From assembly GCA_050084515.1 (NCBI GenBank), contig CM114271.1:43586001-43650000 (forward strand): a DNA stretch of 64,000 nucleotides, written 5' to 3'. Source of the DNA: Blasia pusilla (taxonomy: Eukaryota > Marchantiophyta > Marchantiopsida > Blasiales). A program made the position numbers and the translations under genes. The notes under the pieces are model-generated. The model had not been told where the DNA came from. It saw only the letters and a program-made list of their open reading frames with translations, and did no database searches. Positions 58,728 through 64,000 of this stretch are shown here, one piece after another (the stretch's first letter is position 1; every line of letters begins with the position of its first letter).

Positions 58728-59870
58728 TGGAGATATTTTGGTACTTCTCGCCTCTGTTTATGGATGTCATGAGTTAGCATGGGATCGTGTGTGTTTGTGT
58801 GTGTGTTCGATGACAACGATGTATGTTGTGTAGCGATGTGTATGCGCACGACAGCTGTCACGATTGTTAGGATAGATCGGTGGGATCTAGCAGAGCGTCC
58901 GCACAAGTAGTGGAGGACATGCCTAAGAGGTTGAGGATGACCTGTTGAGGCCCCGGAAAACCTGAGAGAGCAAGTATCCCTTTCGTTTCGGCTCATTTGG
59001 AGCCATATTGAGAAACTTACTATTTTAGATAAGTAACATTTTGAGTATATGATTGACTTTCTATTTTTGGTAAGTGGCCCTTGACCTCCTACATCAGGTC
59101 AAGAGCCAAGGAGGTGACTTGGGAGCATAGGTTACCATGGAGAGAGCTTGGGATAGGGGAGGGGTATACCTCAATGAGCTTGAGAGCTCATTCTCTCTTT
59201 GTTGAACCTCTTGGCATGAGGCGGCGGAGCTATGGTCCCTTGCCTTGTGAGTGTAACCCAAGCCTCTCATTAGGAGAGTGGGTTTGGTTTGACATGAGTG
59301 AGAGTGCACACCTTTGAGAGCTATGGTGTGAGATGGTATAGAGAGAGATTAGATCTCACTTTTATTGGAGATATTTTGGTACGTCTCGCCTCTATGTATG
59401 GATGCCATGAGTTAGCATGGGATGGTGTGTGTTTGTGTGTGTGTTTGATGACAGCGATGTATATCATGTAGGGATGTGTATGCGCACGACAAGATGAACT
59501 ACAAGCATACGTTATCGTGGCGATGGCTTGGGAGATGGAAGGGGGTATACCTCAAAGAGAGAGAGCTTGAGAGCTCATTCTCTCTTTGTTGAACCTCTTG
59601 GCATGAGGCGGTGGAGCTATGGTCCTCTTTGCTTTGTGTGTGTAACCCAAGCCTCTCATTAGGAGAGTGGGTTTGGTTTGACATGAGAGAGAGAGAGAGA
59701 GTGCACATCATGGAGAGTTTGGTGTGAGAGATTTGATCGATTTATTGGAGATATTTTGGTACTTCTCATCTCGTTGTTTGGATGCCATGAGTTAGCATGG
59801 GATCGTGCATTTTTATGTGTATGCTCGGTGATAGCCATGTTTGTTGTGTTGCGATGAGTATGTGCACGAA
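58728..59870 (+). repeat. three tandem copies of an LTR-like unit
   Basis: Units start TGGAGATATTTTGGTAC at 58728, 59366 and 59746. The first is about 638 bp; the second (about 380 bp) lacks the middle; the third breaks off near 59870. Each contains a GT-rich stretch (GTGTGTTTGTGTGTGTGT in the first) and GTGTATGCGCACGAC. Where complete, the end carries a block CTCATTAGGAGAGTGGGTTTGG and finally ...TTTAT before the next unit. They follow the gypsy pol, so they are probably LTR sequence, but head-to-tail LTRs without internal DNA are unusual. Confidence 0.7.
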
Positions 59871-59879
59871 AAAGCACTA

Positions 59880-61500
59880 ACTATTACGCAAGGGGGCTTC
59901 AATAGATTAGAGGAAAAAAACTCATAAATGCCCTCAACTCTCAAGGCGGCTTGAGCTTCTATTGTGAAGTCAAAATTACATATGAAAAAGTTACATCAAC
60001 GAAATATTTTATGACCTATCTAACTCATAAAACTTATGTGGAGGCTTTGGTAGTTGTTTTTACTTACTAACATCTACATAGTGAGTACATGCTACAGGGA
60101 TCTAATAAAAAAAAACAAGACAAAATGAACAAAAAGACATGTACATATAGATAACAAGACTATCACAAAATGAGCCTCCAGCCTCTTACTCAAGGCTCTA
60201 AATCTATCACTAATCATGGATATGTCCGCGGAGTCATGTCCATCCTATGGATGGACATGTCTGTACGGGCCCAAGCACCCGCGGCCCGCACTCGAGCTTG
60301 CCGCGTAGATCGGGCTTGATGGAGCTTGCATACGTTGCGTGGCCCACAACGAGGCCTGTAGGGCGGGCTTAGGCTCGTGCAGGGTCCCAAGCTCGCACTA
60401 CCCAAGTCTACGCGAAAGGCTCGGCTGCAGCGAGAGCGCTGGCGCTTGGGTGTGGGCCAGGCATGTCCTTCCCATGGGCGGACTTGTCCGTTTCCATGCA
60501 ACCTTGTGCACATTCATGTCTCCTCCTCTACAAGTGCTCAAATGAAATGGGGAAATAAAAAAATAGGTTTGAATAGGGATAAGTGGAAAATGCTCAAGGT
60601 TGCCAATCAAAGAGGGCAAGAACAAGAAACGAGCAAATCACAAGCACAAAATTGAATCTATACACAATCAACAACATGGTAGACAAGGAGCACGATAGGT
60701 TAATGATCAGATGCAAGAGAAGAGCGAGAGGGAAATATCCGTGAGAGCTTTGTGAGGTGGAGTGTGCAAGTACCGCAATTCTGTGGTGACAATGGCTTCT
60801 ACAAAGCAAGAAGCCGCCGGCTTGGAGTTGACTTGTGCAAGAGGGATAACTCATCGAGTGTGTTGTTGGAATCCGCCAAGTAATGAGTGGGTCTCATGAG
60901 GGCAAATCTCCTACAATGTCAAATATAGATCAAAGGCATAAGAGTTAGAGTAGACTCGCTAGAGGCAGACAACGGTCCCCAGTCTAAATATTAGAGATGG
61001 GCCCAAGGTCTGAGTAGGGTAGAAGGTTGAGGTAGGTTTGGTAATTGGGATTGGGTTTAGGGTGGGAGCTCAAGGTTTCAAGTCTTGGGAATTTTTTTAT
61101 TTCAATATTTTATTTCCACTACTTTTTTCATTTTATAAGGTCATTTATTTCTTTATTATATTTTTCTGATTTTTTAATTTGACTCCAAGGTTTGTAGGGA
61201 TATTTTTATTCCATTTTTCTAGGGTCTTTTTTTCTTTTTTTCATCCAAAATACTTTTTCACAACTCTCCTCTTTTTTGCATTATTTAGATGCCAAGTCGT
61301 GATCACATATTTGTTGACATGGAGAGAAAAGCACTTTATGATATCACTAATGAACCACTTACACTTCATAGTACAAGGAGAAAATTTTCCTTATTAGATT
61401 ACACATCTCACATATAAGAAAAATTATTTTCCTTCATATATATGAGAAGATTTATTTTATGTGTTGAGAAAGTAGTGTTGAATTAGAGAAAGGCATCTTC
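59880..61500. other. intergenic, nothing recognised
   Basis: Apart from the hairpin and GC-rich block at 60235-60530, no gene, RNA or mobile element could be supported. Open frames on both strands at 60214-60655 are low-complexity and overlap each other. Confidence 0.35.
60235..60259. repeat. 11-bp perfect hairpin
   Basis: CATGTCCATCC-TAT-GGATGGACATG. It lies at the left side of a locally GC-rich block (60235-60530) in otherwise AT-rich DNA. No gene was recognised there. Confidence 0.7.
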
Positions 61501-61510
61501 TTAAGAAGAT

Positions 61511-62160
61511 ATCGTGCGCATACACATCGCTACACAATATACATCGCTGTCACCGAACACATACACAAATACGCACTATCCCATGCTAACTTATGGCATC
61601 CAAACAACGAAACAAGAAGTACCAAAATATCTCCAATAAAAGTAAGATTCAATCTCTCTCTACACCATCTCACACCATAGCTCTCAAAGGTGTGCACTCT
61701 CACTCATGTCAAATCAAACCCATTCTCCTAATGAGAGGCTTGGGTTACATTCACAAGGCAAGGGACCATAGCTCCGCCGCCTTATGCCAAGAGGTTCAAC
61801 AAAACAAAGAAAGAATGAGCTCTCAAGCTCTCTCTCTCTTTGAGGTATATCCCTCCCCTCTCCCAAGCTCTCTCCATGGTAACCCATGCTCCCAAGTCAC
61901 CTCCTTGGCTCTTGATTTGATGTAGGAGGTCAAGGGCCACTTACCAAAAATATAAAGTCGATCACATATTCAAAATGGTACTCATCTAAAATAGTAAGTT
62001 CCTCAATATGGCTCGAAATGAGCCGAAACGAAGGGGAAACCTGCTCTCTCCAGTGTCCCGTGGCCTCAACAGGTCATCCTTGACCTATTGAGCTTGTCCT
62101 CCGTTACTCATGAAGGCGCTCTACTAGATCTCACCGATCTATCGTAAGAGACGTGACAAA
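61511..62160 (-). repeat. inverted copy of the LTR-like unit
   Basis: On the minus strand, 62160-61636 matches the 3' four-fifths of the 58728 unit, and 61635-61511 matches the start of the next unit. The junction TTTAT|TGGAGATATT is the same as at 59366 and 59746, so this is a fragment of a tandem dimer in opposite orientation, about 1.6 kb away. Confidence 0.75.
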
Positions 62161-62164
62161 GATC

Positions 62165-63225
62165 TCTTTAAATTTTGATTTTCTTCATTTCCCCTAAAAT
62201 TTGCACAGATTTCCTACTCCTTTTGATCCTACGGAAATGCTTGATTTTAAATTTTTCTTTCTTGCGGAAGCTTTAAAAACATTGTGCTATTTTAGTGAAG
62301 AAAAAAGCACACCGAACGAAAATAGAACAAGTTTTCTTCATTGGAACATCTCCAATGTAAGTTCATTTGATACTCAACTTTCCATTCAATCAATAGGTCA
62401 AAAGTTTCCTTTCACATTATTTTTTACATATCTTCAATAATTATTTATTTATAAATTTTTCATATTGTTCCAGGCTTATGATCCATCAAATCTTGTAGAT
62501 ATATATTTTTTGGAAGGTTTTGTATGGCGAAGCCCAAAAACAAAAACATGCTAATTGCTCTCATAAGATGGCAGTTCTAAAACCAAAAACTAGACCTACC
62601 AACAAGAGTATAAAAGAAGAAGGAAATCATGGTTGACAATCCAAGTCCATTTATAAGTTATACTTAAATATAAATGTCCCTATTTAGATAACTTTCTTAT
62701 TTTTTTGTTTTTCTAGATCTTTGCTTATGAGGATTCACCATTCATATCGTTGCATTGTCTATTCACATAACTTTTGGATCTTATTTCAAGCCTTTGAGCG
62801 AGGATGCAATTACGGATGTGATAGATCATGGTGTTCATCTTGGAGCTAGGAAAGATGAATTTATTTAAGATGATTCTATACTTTAAGTGAGAGGTTGCCA
62901 CTTATGTATCATCAAGAGTTCAGCAACTTAACATCACATCCTATGAAGTTTTTGGAGAATGCTTTTGCAATTGGGCCAACTACTTATGTACTACATAGAG
63001 TTGAGATATCTACCATTACCCCTACTATTCACGATGATTTCTTCACACATATAGATGAAGTCATTGAGAATGCGTCTATACTTTGTATAACTCAAGATGA
63101 AGTTATCTTAAGAGTTGATCAAATGTCTTCTATAATTCATGGAATTGTGTCACAAATACAAAGTGCCACCATACCATATGCTTCTATAATTTATATTTCG
63201 TCTAATATTAATATAGTTTTAAGAG
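62165..63225. other. AT-rich stretch, possibly 5' part of Helitron fragment C
   Basis: Plus-strand frames at 62201-62440 and 62895-63236 have exon-like length and some splice-like signals, but I recognise no domain. They lie directly upstream of a Helitron Rep fragment on the same strand and may be its decayed N-terminal region. Confidence 0.3.
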
Positions 63226-63229
63226 TAAG

Positions 63230-63460
63230 AAAATAACTTCCTTGAAAGTGGTGTAGGAAATTTGCAATTACAAAGATTTTGGATCAAATAAGTGGTTCTC
63301 ATATCTTGAAGCCATCTTTTGCATTCTTGAAATCATTGATTTCAGGTGTTGATCCTTGAAGCTTTCATTTTCTTACTCATGTCTTGGCTTATAATTTTAC
63401 ACTTCAACTAGCTTCTACACAATAGAGTGCAAATAAATGAGCAAGTTGGTAGATACAAAG
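63230..63460 (+). pseudogene. Helitron C Rep fragment
   Basis: A plus-strand frame reads PSFAFLKSLISGVDP, stop, SFHFLTHVLAYNFTLQLAST. This matches the Helitron B segment LAELLSGMTANSLHFLRNARAYNSALQLAST at about 43450-43550. The HUH and helicase regions are not seen in what remains of the window. It is a third, strongly decayed copy of the family. Confidence 0.6.
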
Positions 63461-63469
63461 ATACACAAC

Positions 63470-64000
63470 CACACCATGGCTAGCTGAATGTGCTCACATT
63501 CTGAAAATCATCAATAGAGAACCGAACATGATTTCCTTCATCAAAAGAAAAGAATTGCCGTTTTTTCAACCAATGTCCGGGTCCAACTAGTGCATTCCAT
63601 GAAAAATTTCATTACTCAGATATGATGAGATTCAATCCTAGAAAGAGAGAATGAACATGGTAAGAGAATACCTCAGAACCCACAAGCAAGATGCAGGGAG
63701 AGTCCCACACAAAACTAAATTCAATTCCTTCAACAGGATTTGAACGAGCAAGATATTCTAGTACAAAACCCTGCCGGAAGTTTCCCATGTGTGTGGGCTC
63801 AATAAAATATCTATTTCATATTCCCCATAGCAGCAGTGCTGTTTGGAACAAGGGCGCAATAACTAACCTTCATATTACAAGTTGCCAAAGCACTTTACTG
63901 TCCAATGATGAAACGGTAGTTGTTTGAAAGGGAGCTCATTGAAGGAAAATTCACAATGATTCAGGATTCGCCAGTATTCCTTATGAAAGAACACAAAATT
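63470..64000. other. nothing recognised at the window end
   Basis: A plus-strand frame at 63691-63927 has no recognisable domain. The sequence may continue Helitron C or an unrelated gene beyond the window. Confidence 0.3.

Larger units (their letters stand above)
51960..59365 (+). mobile_element. decayed Ty3/gypsy retrotransposon carrying a DNA methyltransferase and a PHD finger
   Basis: Order on the plus strand: gag with zinc knuckles (52.0-53.4 kb), aspartic protease (53.6-54.3), C5-cytosine methyltransferase (54.6-55.6), reverse transcriptase (55.7-56.6), RNase H (56.65-57.1), integrase (57.2-58.0), and a C-terminal extension with a PHD finger (58.05-58.55). A polypurine-like tract and the LTR-like sequence follow at 58.7 kb. 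The PR-RT-RNase H-INT order is that of gypsy elements. Many stops and frameshifts plus a deletion between RT and RNase H make this copy non-functional. No matching 5' LTR or primer-binding site was found near 51-52 kb, so the 5' boundary is approximate. Confidence 0.85.

Overview
This 64-kb window looks like nuclear DNA from a streptophyte (land plant or charophyte alga). It has GT-AG introns, a plant-type dihydroorotase, plant-type EF-hand and meiotic-axis-like genes, and plant families of Helitrons, CACTA, LINE and Ty3/gypsy elements. I cannot name the species. Most of the window is transposon-derived or AT-rich relic DNA around one compact island of host genes.

Layout. 1-1.63 kb: minus-strand LINE reverse transcriptase fragment. 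2.4-8.45 kb: decayed minus-strand Helitron (Rep + Pif1-type helicase). 8.9-10.3 kb: long GA microsatellites, a SINE-like insertion and a 32-bp palindrome. 10.6-11.46 kb: a possible small spliced gene of unknown function. 11.5-24.6 kb: AT-rich relic DNA holding a CACTA (Tnp2) pseudogene, a 205-bp non-autonomous Helitron, an LTR-like decayed region and a head-to-tail array of mini-Helitrons. 25.7-37.5 kb: the host gene island. It contains dihydroorotase (-), a 217-aa coiled-coil protein with an SYCP3/ASY4-like C-terminus (+), a 341-aa protein with three tandem EF-hand modules (-), and a first-exon-like ORF (+). 37.87-48.59 kb: a large plus-strand Helitron whose RepHel gene is almost intact (about 14 exons, one in-frame TAA in the longest exon), with two acidic accessory ORFs and duplicated, possibly captured DNA. 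52.0-58.7 kb: a decayed Ty3/gypsy retrotransposon. 58.7-62.2 kb: tandem and inverted copies of its LTR-like sequence. 63.2-63.5 kb: a third Helitron fragment.

The most striking system is the gypsy element. Between its aspartic protease and reverse transcriptase lies a C5-cytosine DNA methyltransferase domain with DNMT3-like motif VIII and X signatures. Downstream of the integrase it also carries a PHD-finger relic, so one retroelement once carried both a DNA-methylation writer and a probable histone-tail reader. Nearly all its nonsense codons are explained by C-to-T or G-to-A transitions (CAG/CAA/CGA/TGG to stop), the pattern expected from deamination of methylated cytosine. Retrotransposon-encoded methyltransferases have been described in dinoflagellates and in the charophyte Klebsormidium, so the principle is known. 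The combination and host seen here deserve checking.

In the host island, dihydroorotase and the axis-like gene are divergent, the axis-like and EF-hand genes are convergent, and the EF-hand gene and the first-exon-like ORF are divergent with only about 235 bp between starts. The exon models for the three main genes were built by hand and keep the reading frame across every junction.
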